Positions 12,557-25,265 of a DNA stretch of 64,000 bases are shown here, in pieces. Where the stretch lies: positions 868,001 to 932,000 of the forward strand of contig JBBPFI010000004.1 of assembly GCA_037974965.1 (NCBI GenBank), given 5' to 3'. A program made the position numbers and the translations under genes. The stretch comes from Dacryopinax spathularia (lineage: Eukaryota; Basidiomycota; Dacrymycetes; Dacrymycetales; Dacrymycetaceae). Position 1 is the stretch's first letter, and every line of letters begins with the position of its first letter. The notes beneath the pieces are model-generated. The model saw nothing but the letters and a program-made list of their open reading frames with translations, searched no databases and was not told the DNA's origin.

Positions 12557-13688
12557 TGGGCCTCATCCTCATCCTCGTGCTCAAAGCGTCTCGATTTCTC
12601 CTCGTATCTTTCTGCTGCGCTCATCCGGGACAAACCGATGCGATCCACATCTTTTCTTCTCTGTCTGCGTCTCGTCTTCTCTTCTCTTTTTCATGTCTGC
12701 TTTTCTCTTTGGCGAACTGTCTGTCATGCATTCTCTCCGGCTGCGCCGAACACGTGGGATACCCGCTCAACAAAGGGCATACCCATCACAACGCTAATGT
12801 CGATTCCCGAGCCGGAGCTCGCACTGTTTCTCTTTCCTCTCTCTCTCTCTCTCTCTCCTCTTTCTCCTCTCTCTCTCTTTCTCTCGCGTGTTGTGTATCA
12901 CGACCATTCACGTCTCCCTTTCTCTCTTCAAAAACCAAAACCTTTTCCTTTCCCTCGCTCTCTTTCTCTTTCTCAAAGCGACATCAACGCAACGCAACGC
13001 AACGCAGCGCAAAGCGACAAAGCGATAATCCCTTTCAGACATGTGCGATACACCTTTTCTTCTCTCGTCATCCTTCTCTCTCTGTACTCTGTACTCGATG
13101 ACGACCGATCACGAGCTCCCCGCCTCTCGCACCCATCCCTGCCTGCCTGCCTGCCTGACCCGGCGAGGTGGGTAAGGGTGGGTAGGGGCGAAGCGCGGGT
13201 AGGAAGAGGTTGTGTATGCTTATGTATGTTCCAGAACCGGCTGTTTACTAGATACATCATGTACAACACTCGAAGGGGAGTAATTAGCGAAGGGGCGAAA
13301 GAAGGTGAAAGTGTACAATGTATCTAGTAACCGCGGAACTTGCCCGTGCCTGCCTGCCTGCCTGTCTGCCTGCCTTTCTGTCTGTGTCTCTCTTGTCTTG
13401 TCATGGGAGAACGCGATGAGCGGATGTATGAGATGCATGTTACGGGCAGGGGGATGTGGGAGTCATGTCCGTGGAGGAGGGGCGCGTTATTTACGGCGCG
13501 TGTCACGCGTCGCTGATTTCTTTCGACCCAGTCCGCGTCCGATCCCGCCCTACCCGCGTCAGTGACCATCGACCTGCCTCTTCCACTTCGGGCTACCTGG
13601 ACTTGCGTGCGAACCCATCGTCCTCTACAGGTTCATACCATCTATAATCTACTGCCGATTCTTTCAGCAGACGGGATCAGCAGTAAAG
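12557..13688. other. Intergenic region with CT-rich tract and TGCC repeats
   Basis: Between 12640 and 12970 the plus strand is strongly pyrimidine-biased, with a (TC)n core at about 12820-12890. Two tetranucleotide runs of TGCC occur at about 13139-13157 and 13343-13372. No gene is supported. Together with a CT-rich leader near 13560-13680 this probably forms the 3' flank of the preceding gene and the promoter of CMR1. Confidence 0.6.
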
Positions 13689-15895
13689 ATGGCGGACATG
13701 ACAGAATAGTACGTCCTCCTCGTCCTACTGGTCTCGATCGGCGGGCGCTGACGGACCATGCTCGCAGCGAACGCGAGCGCCTCGCCAACATAGCGCACAA
13801 CAAAGCCCTCCTCGCCCAACTCAAGCTCGACAGCGCCGGCTCCGGGTTCTTCGGCCCCAAGCCCGCTCCAGCAGCTGCGAAGCCCAAGGAAAAACGGGCC
13901 AAGCCGGTCCAGCCTTCGAGCAAGCGGAAGCGGGCGGAGGTGGTGGTGCCGGAGAGGGTTATGCCGACTAGGAGCTCGACGCGGTTGAAGCGGGGGGCGG
14001 TGGAGGATCCGAATGAGAGTCCGGAGGCGAAGAGGCAGAGGCTGGTGCGTACGCCTTCCACTTACGCTCACTCGTCTTTGCTGGGCAGAGTGCGCTGGGG
14101 GAGCAGGAAAATATTGAAGATGATGCGTAGGAAGCGGAAGCGGAAGCTCGCCGGTTGCAAGAGGAAGAAACGATGCGCGAGATCGAGCGTCAAATTGCCG
14201 CTTCCCGACCGAGGCACCACGACCTCGACCTCCCCACCCTCGCCACGAAAGAAGACGAAGAAAGCCTGCAGAAACTGCGTTCCATCCTCAGCACCGTCGA
14301 TCCGGACGGGGCAAAACGGTCGTATTTGGGCGATGTGGGTGTGGATGAGGACGTTAAGGGCGATCCGGGGCTGGAAGACTTGAGGGAGAGGATGGGCAAG
14401 CTGGTCGTTAAGAGTCGGGCGAAGGTCACGGAGGATCGGATATACTCTGCGGCGTATCATCCTGAGCGGGTGCGCGCCTCCAGTTCGGCTTCTGGGCGTG
14501 TAACTGACCCGCGGGCAGACGAAAGACCTTATCTTCTTTGGCGACAAGCACGGACAGCTCGGGATCTGGGACACCCAAGCTCCGCCAGACGAGCCCATCG
14601 ACGAGGAAGACGACGAAGCGCGCGAAACGGCCGAAGGCGGCAAGTACTGGCGCCTCCAACCTCACTGGCCCGCTACCAGCAAGAGCAGTATCTCATGCGT
14701 CAAGATCGACCCCCTGAACGCGCACTGCGTTTACACATCAGCATACGACTGCACGCTCCGGCACACGTCATTCGAGTCGGGCATATCGAGGGAAGTCTTC
14801 TCGCTCGAGAATACGTTGCTGTCGACCGTGGATATTACGCCGAATGGGCAGGAACTGTGGATCTCGGATGTGCAGGGTGGGTTGACGCATTTGGATGTGA
14901 GGGAGCCGAGGACTTCGGCGGTGAGGTGGTCGATCAACGAGGCGCAGAAGATTGGCTGCGTGAGCATTAACCCGACCAGCCCGCACTTGCTCGTAACGGC
15001 CTCCAACGATCGGACGATCAAGTACGTTTCCCTCCTCGACGAGGAGCTGCTCGTGCTAACGCCTTTTTAGGCTGTGGGACTCGCGTAAGCTCCCTCACCT
15101 GGTCCAACATGATACCAAAGTCAAGCTCCCGCCCACGCCTCCACGTACCTCGCCCAGTGCAGCTAGTGCAACCTCCGGCAAACCCTCACCCTCCGAACCC
15201 GCCGAACCCTTCTACGTAGACTACGAAGATCTCGCCCCGCTATACGACGCCAAGCCCGGCAAGCCCGGATACGGTCTTCTGAAAGCGCAATACCAGCACG
15301 GCGCGAGCGCGAGCAGCGCATACTGGGACCCAAGCGGGCGAAAGATCGTCAGTACGAGCTATGACGACCATGTTCGCGGTACGTCCCTCTCCCGTGTTAT
15401 CTGTCTATGCGCATGGTCTGAACAAGTGCGCAGTATGGGACCTCCAAGCGGATTCGCTCGCCCGTGAAGCGCCTTTCCAGATATTCAAGCCTCGCAAGCA
15501 GATTTATCATAATTGTCAGACCGGGCGGTGGCTCACGATACTTCGCGCGCAATGGAGCGGCAACCCGGACGTGCATCCGCATTTCACGGTGCGTCGACTG
15601 CGTCACAAGATGTCTGCCGGGCTGATGCTGATATGATGGGGTAGATTGGGAATATGGAACATTCTCTCGACGTGTTTTCGCATACCGGGGAGGTTATAGC
15701 CAAGCTGTACGATAGCATCAAGTACGTCTCTTTTCCCTTTTCTTTCCCCATGGGGCGAGCTAATGGTAGTTATTTGTAGGATTACGGCAGTCCAAGCAGT
15801 TACATGCTCCCATCCGTCCATCGTGGAGCGTGCGGTCAGTGGGAACGCAAGCGGGAGGTGTATCCTTTGGGCGCCTGCCGATTAGACATTCGGCG
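13689..15895 (+). CDS. CMR1: Cmr1/WDR76 family WD40 DNA-damage-associated protein
   Basis: Multi-exon gene with first exon 13689-13708 and introns at 13709-13767, 14045-14130 and several further short ones. The N terminus reads MADMTEYERERLANIAHNKA and continues into a basic linker, exactly as Cmr1 proteins start. The WD40 body shows repeated WD dipeptides (GIWDTQ, LWDSRK, VWDLQ). The C-terminal blades include HYHNCQTGRWLT-like and CILWAPAD before the stop. Cmr1/WDR76 binds DNA and chromatin, gathers in nuclear quality-control foci under replication stress, and links to damage response and proteasomal turnover. In the second intron a nearer acceptor would lead to an immediate TAG; using the acceptor TAG at 14130 restores the frame (EAEAEARRLQEEE). 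It is the last gene before the satellite array. Confidence 0.9.
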
Positions 15896-16540
15896 TGTCG
15901 CTCTTTTTCTTGTTGTACATTTGGACGAATAGGCGATTCATTTTCGATTCTTGTTTATACCACAATTAATGACAGTCATCCACTTCAGCTCAATGGGCTC
16001 GTCCTCACTGCCGTGGCGGTTTGCAACGGCCTGTGATACCGGATATGGCAGCCTTCGTCATTCATGACAACCTGGGGGTGTTTTCCATTGTTGCGATTAT
16101 CTCCGATCATCCGTGGGATATTTTCATGAAGAGCGATCGCACAGGATACCCCGGCCATGCAATCGTCGCTTTCCGACCCAAACGCCCACGTCTTCGAGCT
16201 GAACTGACTGCAACGGGGCGTCACTTTCGGTATCATCTCCAAAGAGACTCCCACGTGGCTGACCCTGATCAGCCTCAGTGGGTCGTGGCCACCAACCGCC
16301 GGTGTTCGACTCCACGACGGATCCGCTGAGCGCGAGGAGTACAGGACCGTTATTCACCGGGAAAAGCGGCGGAAGAGCTAAGGCGCATGTGCAGAGCTCG
16401 CTCATCAGCCACCATGCAAAAATAGTAGACCGTTGCCACCGAGTTTGAACGCTCGCCGAGGAAAATCCTACCACCCGGCCGTCCGAACGGCGGCTACTCT
16501 GCCAAAGGCGCCATACGCACGCAGAAACGGGGTTTTTCGT
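15896..16540. other. Flank between CMR1 and the satellite array
   Basis: About 640 bp with no gene. The sequence shows none of the array boxes, and no coding frame is convincing. It contains the CMR1 3' flank and the transition into repeat DNA. Confidence 0.5.
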
Positions 16541-17050
16541 CAGTCTCGAGACCTCCAAGTTGCGCTGCCAGCCCATTGCCGAGCTTTGACGATCGACCCT
16601 CCATCAGAAGAAACGAGAATGTGGCGGGCAAGTGAAACTTCATGATCCAAATCGCAGGCCGGCGAACCGGCAGCATCGCTTCGTAGGGTGCCAGTTGGAC
16701 TCGGAAACCATCCTCTTGCAAGAGACCTCCCTCCGATTTTGGTCCGGATGCCTCGTCGCAGGGATCTGCACATGAAGGTCTATCAGAAGATGCCGGAATG
16801 TGGCTTCAGATCCTATTTTGGTTCACTACGAGGTTTGCCGTTGTGCGAGCGATCTCCAGGAGAGGGATGCCAAGATAGGGGGCGCTCGACTCATATCGAG
16901 ACCTTTTGCAACATACAGCCTCATACCAAGCGAAGGTTTGGAGGAAGAATTGGATGACAGGCGAGAGCATCAGAAGGTGTAAGAAGTTGGTGGAGGTGAG
17001 GCGACGGAAGGGGCGACGGCATGGACCCTGAGCTGAGCCCGCTGCCATGA

Positions 17051-19464
17051 GTCACGTGATCTTGCCGCCGGTCCATATGTCGCGCGTTGACCTCTTGCTC
17101 GTTGCCACCGTCGTCGAGGACAGTCGAGTAAAGCATGCTACACCTACAATTGACGTTACTTCTTCTTAAAACCTGCAAGACGATGGGCAGCGCCTCCCAG
17201 TTGCCGATATCTGTGCATCAAATACTCATCAGAAGAAGCAAGAATGCGGCCAGGAAGGGCAAACGCGAGAACCTGATTGTCAGCTCGTACGAGCTCCCAT
17301 CGTGCGCCAACAGGGGCTCCCTGGACTCGTAGATTGTTCTTTTTTCATGACCGGCCTTCCGATGTCGGTTCGAACCTCTCGTTGTAGGTATTCGCCAATC
17401 AGCGCCGCATCAGAAGAAACAGGAATGCGGCGACGTCGCTTCAATGCGGAAACCGCACCAATAGCCCGTCTAAGCTTTGACCGCCGCCGCCCAGACCATA
17501 CCAAATGAACTCGGAGGCCGGTCTTGTGCTACAATCAACCCTCCAAGGTTGCTTCGGTTCTTTGGTTCCAAGGATACGTCAATCAGGCCGCTATCAGAAA
17601 AAACGAGAATGCGGCGAGAAAGCTTAAACGCAAGCTTCCTGATCGTAGCCCCTGCAGGCTTGAGCCACGCTCCGAAACATGGCAATCGTGGTCGGAAACT
17701 GGTCTTTTGCTACGGTCCACTCTGCGATCCGGCCTCGGATCTTTGGTTGCGAGCATACACCAATCAGCTTTTTATCAGAAGAAACAAGAATGTGGCACCG
17801 AGCTTATTTCCAGACAAACGAAAATGGTTACTGCGCTGGCGATCCGGCCGATGGCACGGCAAAAGTGGTCGCGCTGCGCTCGAGTCGACATCTTTTGCAA
17901 GGTGCGCAACCATACGATCCGAAAAGATTGAAGATGTTTGATTGACATGCGGGTACGATCAGAAGATGTCAGAAGTGAGGCGAAACCCCAGAAGGGGCAA
18001 GAAGGGAAGAAGCAAAGAAGCCGTGGACCCTGAGCGGAGTTACTGCCCTCGTGATCGCGCGTCACCAAAAGTCACGTGATTTTGCCGCCGGTCGATATGC
18101 CCCGCATTGACCCCTTGCTCGTCACGGCCGTCGGGGGCAGTCGAGCAAAGCATGCTATACCAGCAACTGACTTCTTGAAATCTGCAAGCCCATGGGATGC
18201 GCCTTTCCGGTCGTCGCTATCCCTATATCGAAGATCCATCAGACGGAGCAAGAATTCGGCGACCAACGCAAAACCCGAGCTACAGCTCCCTTCTCACTCG
18301 TTCTCGCTCAATCAGGATGGCCTGGACTGGAAATTTGTTCTTTTACAACAGATCATACTCCGATCTTGGTCGCGCTCTCTCCTTCTTTGTAATCGTCATT
18401 CAGGATTCAATCAGAAGAAATGAGAATGCGGCGACGAAGCTTAAACCTAAGTTTCCTGATCGCAGCCCCTACATGCCTGACTTCAGCTTCAAAGCATATC
18501 AGATGAACTCGGAAACCGGTCTTTTGCTACAGACCTCCCTCCGATCCGGACTCGCAACTCTAGTTACAGATATTCGCAAATCAGCGCTCAATCAGAAGAC
18601 CGAAGAATCCGGCACGGATCTTATTTCCGAGCGGACGAAAATGGTGAACGCGAAGGCGATTCGTACGTTGGCGAGGCGAAAATGCTTGCGCTACGCTCGA
18701 ATGGACATCTTTTGCAATGTACACAACTGTAAAGTGCAAAGACTTCGAAGTTGTTTGGGCGACTTGATGCGACAATCAGAAGATGTCAGAATGCGGCGCG
18801 ATCAGCACGAGGACCGTGAGAGTGATGGACCCTGAGCGGCAAGAGCCGCGGAGGGGGGACGATTCTTTTAGTCACGTGATCAAACCTCTCCTCGTCCGGA
18901 CAACCGACGTTCTCGGATCTGAGGCCTCGCTTGGCATAAATCTCATTCGTGCCGGACTCCGATTAATTCTCACAGTAAGTCGCACACAGTTGAGGGTCTG
19001 AATTTCATGCCAAGCAGGACAATTGACAATTAGAAAGCGAAAACCGACGCAATTACAAGAATGACTCCCACGAGCCCCATGTAAAGCATCGGAAATAGAC
19101 GAAGGCCTGGCCCGGGCTCCGAAAACATGTTTCTCAAAAGTCTGGCCTTCCGATTGCAGTCGATACCCTTTGATGTCGAGAAAGGCACATCAAAATCCTA
19201 TCAGAAGATGCAAGAAGGTGGCACTGAAAGCTTATTTTCGTCCAGCATTGCGTGCTTCTGTTTTTGCTCTGCACACACCTTCGAAGGATGCTTGAAAGAT
19301 ATTGAGACTTCCCAAAGATCCCTTGAAACATTTAGAGCCCCATGAGGGTCTAGTGCGGTTGACATCGCCCAAGAGCGTTCAGCAGAAGTGAGGCGAGAAC
19401 AGGCGCAAGAAGCGAAGAAGCTGTGGACCCTGAGCGGAGTTGCCGCGCGTCGAGTGTTCCCTGA
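17051..19464. repeat. Higher-order super-unit 1 (A1-A2-B1)
   Basis: This 2.4-kb block comprises A1 (17051-18070), A2 (18071-18870, one monomer shorter) and B1 (18871-19464). B1 has its CAGAAGA box 327 bp after GTCACGTG, against 326 bp in B2. The head of A1 (GTCACGTGATC, GCCGGTCCATATG, GCGTTGACC, AAGCATGCTA) matches the head of A3 in order and spacing. Confidence 0.75.
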
Positions 19465-21950
19465 GTCACGTGATCTCGCGGCCAGTCGATATGCCGCGCG
19501 TTGACCCTTGCTTGGTGCCACGGTCGACGGCGGCAGTCCAGCAAAACATGCTAGACCGACAACTGCCTTTTCACTTCATGAAATCTGCGAGACAATGGGA
19601 GGCACCTTCCGGCTGCCGAGATCTGTGCTTCACACACCCGTCAGAAGAAGCCAGAATGTGGCCACGAAGGGTAAACACGAGAACCTGATTGTCTCACGTA
19701 CGAGCTCCTATTGCGCTCGAGCAAAGACTCGTTGGCTCATCAATGGCTTTTTGGTAAGACGCAGCCTTCCGATGTCGGTTCAAACCTCTCGTTGCAGGAC
19801 TTCGCCATTCAGCGCCCCATCAGAAGAAACACGAATGTGGCGACAAAGCTTAAACCGTAACCGCCGAGCTATCGTTCCCTTTTCGCATCGTTGGTGCTCA
19901 ATCAGGATGGACCGGACGCAGATTTGGCTATTTGGCAACAGGTCATACTCCGATCTCGGCTACGATCTTTCGCTTGCGACATTCGCCGATCAGTGCACTA
20001 TCAGAAGATCTAAGAATGCGGCGAGAAAGCTTAAACGCAAGATTCCTGAGCGTCGCCCGTTCAAGCTGTCACCCTGCTCCAGAACATATTGAATGAGTTC
20101 AGAAACTAGTCTTTTGCTACATTCCAGCCTCCGATCCGGACTCGCTTCCCCGTTTGCACATATTCGCAAAGCAGTGCTCCATCAGAAGATGCTGGAATGT
20201 GGCAAGAAGCTTATTTTTTGCGCAGACGGGAATGCTCGATGACATGGCGATGCGGGCAATGCGGGGGTGAAAGTGCGTGGACTGTACTCGAATCGATATC
20301 TTTTGCAACGGGCGCAACTGCAAACTGCAAAAGCTTGTGAGGTTGTTTGGCTGACAAGCGGCGATGATCAGAAGATGTCAGAATGCGGCGAGATGAGAGC
20401 GTGGGAAGCGACGAATGCACGGACCCTGAGCGGAGTCGCGGCCTCCGCGTCGCGCGGCTGAGTTCCTAAGTCACGTGACCTTGGTGGGTTGACTCTGGGC
20501 AGGATGTCGGGACGGTCAAGCGAAGCCCGTCGGACGCGATTGACGCTCTTCGCACTCAACGCTGCGATCCAAGGGGATGCTCCATCTTGGTCGCCGACAT
20601 CCGTATGTCGAACACCTGTCAGAAGAATCAAGAATACGGCGACGATGCCTAACCGCGAAAACGGCGGTGGCAGCTCGTACGCACTCCGATCGTGCTCTGG
20701 CAAGAGCTCCTTGGGCTCATAACTACCTCTTTTGCAATATGCCGTACTCCGATCTTGGCTAGTATCTTTCGTTTTCCACATTCGTCAATCAACGTCACAT
20801 CAGAAGAAGCCAGAATGCGGCGACAAAGCTTAAAAGGTGAAAACCAAGTCACCCCTCCCATTCCAGACCCGAAATCGCTCAATCAGGCTGACCCGGACTC
20901 GGAATTTGCTCTTTTGCAACAGATCACACTCCGATCTTCGCTCCGATCTTTCCTTTGCAACATTCGCCAATCAGAGCCCCATCAGAAGAAACGAGAATGC
21001 GGCTATCACGCCTAATTGCGAAAACTCCCCCAGCGGCCTGTCGGTGAGTCGTGCTCGACCCAAAATATGTCAGATGAACTCGGAAATTGGTCTTTTGCTA
21101 CAAAAGATTCGCCGATCCCTGCTCGTACCTCCGCTTGTGCATCTTCGCAGATCAGCGGTCTATCAGAACACGCAAGAATGCGACACGGAGCTTATTTCTG
21201 GGCAGACGAGAACGACCAATACACTATCGATCCGGACGATGGAGATGTGAGAGTATGTGCGATACGCTCGAGTCAACATCTTTTGCATTATGCGCAACTA
21301 TACCGTGCAACGACTGAGAGGTTGTTTGCAGGACATGATGCAACAATCAGAAGATATCAGAATGCGGCGAGAGGAACAAACAGGACCGTGGGAGCGCTGG
21401 ACCCTGAGCGGCAAGAGCCGCGCGTTCTGGGACCCTTCTGTTTGTCACGTGATCTACCCGTGCCCGTGAAGATGACTGTCGTTCTCGGGACTGAGGCTCG
21501 TTTTGCATGAAATTGATTTTTGTCGGACTCCGAATACTTCTTATAGGAATTCGCACACAGTTGGGGGTTTGAAGCTGCGATGAAGCGCGAGAACGGACCA
21601 TCAGCGAGCCAAACCAGGCGTAAATACAAGAATGCCTCCCACAGGCCCTACGTAACGCATGAATAACGGACGAAGGGGTCGTCCGGACTCCGAAAACATT
21701 TCTCTTGAAGGGTTGGCCTGCCGATTTTCCTCGATGTCGAGTGATGGTGAGAAACGCGCATCAAAATCCTATCAGAAGAAGCAAGAATGTGGCACGAAAG
21801 CTTATTTTCGCCGCCAATCATCTGGGCGAGCTCTCGCCGTACAGAGACATCCGAAAGAGGTTTGGCCGAGATTGGGACTTCCCAAAATTCATTGAAGCGT
21901 TTAGAACCCCTATGAATCTCGCCCTCCTAGGCCGCTCGGTATCGTCAAAG
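19465..21950. repeat. Higher-order super-unit 2 (A3-A4-B2)
   Basis: A3 (19465-20469), A4 (20470-21443) and B2 (21444 to about 21950) repeat the A-A-B order of super-unit 1. B2 shares with B1 the phrases TCACACACAGTTG-like (CGCACACAGTTG), CCGGACTCCGA(A)AACAT and CATCAAAATCCTATCAGAAG. Beyond about 21950 only weak similarity remains, with short CAGAA words. Confidence 0.72.
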
Positions 21951-22799
21951 CGTACCCAAACAAACCAATCAGAACCCATCAGAATCCCTCCAACTCACCA
22001 TGCTCTAACATCCAGGGAAGCACCGGACCCAAAAAGCGGGACCAAATAACCCCCTCCCCCTTGGCGCTGGCAATACCCGGGCGCACGTGCCTCCCCCGCA
22101 TCTGCACAGCCTGGGCGAAGCCAGCGGGTCGGCTACCGTATCAGCCGCCCATGCGGACCCGCACGAAAGAAGGGTTCAGAAGGGCGGGATCTTATCGGCA
22201 GCCAATGGGAGGGCGAGCCGTAGGTGGCTTCTTCTGAGCCGCAGTTGGGTGCGTTTGGGTGGGGTAAGAGCGGTCTGGCGTGGGTGGGGGAAAGACATGG
22301 TTGAAGGATTTCAGCTTGTCCGGGTTTGCGAGCTGTATGCACGCAGGGAGGCTATCGTGCTTTCGGGATGTTAGGCTGAAAGGAGTAATCAACTGATAAT
22401 GAAGCTGTATTTGTCCGTTATTGGTGCGCCGAACCCCAACGTGTGCCCCTACCCAAATCCACGGGCGCGTATCTCGCCCTTAGGAGTCAGCGGGATTGCG
22501 CGTTCAGTCCGTCTCCGCACTCGGTCAGCCGCTGCGGGCTGGGCGTACCTGCTCTTTCCTCTCTTTCTCTTTCTCTCTTACCATCATCACCCATCGTCGA
22601 CGTCGCCTGTGCGCGGGTTGGGCTGCGCGAGGCGTACGTGCGTCCGTGGATTAGGGGTTATCAGCTGAAGGGCGTCATCCTCCTCCACTTCTGATTCTCG
22701 CGCTCCACACCTCGCCTTCGACACCTTGCTCGTCGCCGGCCCCCTCATTCTTCATCTACCCTCGCACGCCCGCGACGACAAGGAACGACGATATCGACG
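21951..22799. other. Flank between the satellite and the adenylate kinase gene
   Basis: No gene is supported. The last 250 bp (CT-rich around 22555-22590, CGTCGTCG-rich near 22590-22800) look like the promoter and leader of the adenylate kinase gene. Confidence 0.5.
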
Positions 22800-23837
22800 A
22801 TGCTCGCCCTTCGCCCGTCTCCCGTCCCCTCCCTCGGGCGCGCATTCTCCACCAACCCCCAAGCTCGCAAGGCTACTCCGCATCTATTCGACGTAACAGG
22901 CACCGCTACCTACCCTCCCTCTCACTCCCCCTCATCGCACTCTCACTCCCCATCACACCCCGCGTCGACCTCGACCTCCGCCCATGCCCATCCGCATGGC
23001 GTCCCCCACCCCCTCAGACTAGTGATGTTCGGCAAGCCCGGCTCCGGAAAGGGCACCCTCTCGACCCGCCTAACCTCCAAATACCTCATCAACTTCATCT
23101 CCACGGGCGACAGCCTCCGCCGGCATATCGCCCGCCGCACACCCTTAGGCAAGCGCGCAGAGACGCTAGTGGCAGAAGGGAAGTTCTTGCCGGATGATGT
23201 TATGTTGCAAGTCGTCACTTCCGAGCTCGAGGCTCTTCCTCCTCCTTCCTCCCCCGGTCTGGCCGCTGCTGCACCGGGCTCGTCGCCAGCTGCAGCGGGG
23301 CAAGCGGGCCAGAGCTGGATACTGGACGGGTTCCCGCGCACTGTGCCTCAAGCTAGGATGTTGGACGCCTACCTTTCCCGTCTTGCCCCGCCTCAGCCAC
23401 TCACTCTGGTGGTGCATCTCGACGTACCCGACTCTGTAATCCTCAGCCGGATCCAGGACAGATGGGTCCACTTACCCTCCGGCCGAGTCTATAACCTCGC
23501 TTACAACCCTCCCCGCGTTCCAGGGCGGGACGACCTGACAGGCGAGCCGCTCCAAAAGAGGCCGGATGATACGCCCGAAGTATTTAAGAAACGCCTGGAG
23601 GTGTTCGAGAGGGAGACGGCCCCGTTACTGAGGTACTACAAGAGTGTGGAGGGGGGCGTGAGGGTTGTGACGTTGAGGGGGGAGACGAGTGACGAGATTT
23701 GGCCGGGGTTGGAGAGGGAGGTTGGGGGGTTTGATCTGCCGTTGAGGGGGGAGAAGGGGGGTGTGAGGGTCGAGGAGGAGTTTATTAGGCGGGCGGAGGA
23801 GGAGAGGGGGAAGGAGGGGGAGGCGGTGAGAGCGTGA
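22800..23837 (+). CDS. ADK2: Mitochondrial adenylate kinase (AK3/Adk2-like)
   Basis: Intronless, 345 aa. It transfers phosphate between AMP and a nucleoside triphosphate (GTP or ITP for the AK3/Adk2 type) and probably acts in the mitochondrial matrix: the N terminus (LALRPSPVPSLGRAFSTNP) has an Arg/Ser-rich presequence character. Motifs are the P-loop FGKPGSGKGT, the AMP-site stretch STGDSLRRHI, WILDGFPRT and the LID with DRWVHLPSGRVYN and a DDLTGEPLQKRPDD loop. The LID lacks the four zinc-type cysteines, as usual in eukaryotic enzymes. Odd points are a His/Ser/Pro-rich insert at residues 40-70, an Ala/Gly/Pro insert before WILDGF, and a very charged Glu/Gly/Arg C-terminal tail. It is convergent with the UMP/CMP kinase gene. 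Confidence 0.92.
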   Translation: MLALRPSPVPSLGRAFSTNPQARKATPHLFDVTGTATYPPSHSPSSHSHSPSHPASTSTSAHAHPHGVPHPLRLVMFGKPGSGKGTLSTRLTSKYLINFISTGDSLRRHIARRTPLGKRAETLVAEGKFLPDDVMLQVVTSELEALPPPSSPGLAAAAPGSSPAAAGQAGQSWILDGFPRTVPQARMLDAYLSRLAPPQPLTLVVHLDVPDSVILSRIQDRWVHLPSGRVYNLAYNPPRVPGRDDLTGEPLQKRPDDTPEVFKKRLEVFERETAPLLRYYKSVEGGVRVVTLRGETSDEIWPGLEREVGGFDLPLRGEKGGVRVEEEFIRRAEEERGKEGEAVRA

Positions 23838-24141
23838 GCGCCGGATGGTGCTCTGCTCTGCATGGGACTTATTTGTGAGAGGACGATGGGATTGGGATTG
23901 AACTGGGCTGCGCGCGTACATTGTTGCTTGTCTGCTTGTCTGCTTGTCCTGCTTGTATTTGTATACCTACCTCGGGAACCCCGCCCATCTCCGGGCCAAA
24001 CGAAATCGATACCACGCATACGCCGTCCACGACCAAGGATCATGAATAAACGTTGTTCATTGCGTGATAACTACTGTCTTCCTAGCTCTCTCTAGGCTAG
24101 GCTAGCACCGCCAACAAAGAAGATGGTTGAATTGGGTGGGG

Positions 24142-25215
<1,074 letters not shown>

Positions 25216-25265
25216 TCAATGCCGGAATAGACTCTAGCAGCTCAGACTCGAGTACAAGCACGCGT

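Larger units (their letters stand above)
16540..21950. repeat. Degenerate ~181-bp tandem satellite with higher-order units headed by GTCACGTG
   Basis: A box resembling CAGAAGAAnnnnGAATGCGG recurs near 16602, 16781, 17228, 17409, 17587, 17773, 17958, 18237, 18409, 18591, 18775, 19198, 19638, 19818, 19999, 20179, 20367, 20617, 20798, 20979, 21160, 21345 and 21770. Typical spacing is 178-188 bp. GTCACGTG occurs at 17051, 18071, 18871, 19465, 20470 and 21444, each preceded by a GGACCCTGAGCGG-like tag (or its TGGACCCTGAGCTGAG variant). These define units of type A (about 1 kb, five boxes: 17051, 19465, 20470; a four-box version at 18071) and type B (about 0.5-0.6 kb: 18871, 21444). The order is A-A-B-A-A-B, with a B-like remnant before 17051. 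Copies are strongly diverged, so the array is old. Long open frames inside it switch between repeats and are not credible genes. Confidence 0.85.

Noticed and set aside
17367-17376. GGTTCGAACC, a tRNA B-box-like word
   Set aside because: The matching A3 monomer has GGTTCAAACC, no A box or cloverleaf could be built around it, and it lies inside the satellite.
18197-20092. Open frames of about 195-212 codons inside the satellite array
   Set aside because: They arise because the repeats happen to be stop-poor in several frames. The period is about 181 bp, not a multiple of three, and the frames switch from monomer to monomer, with no domain character.
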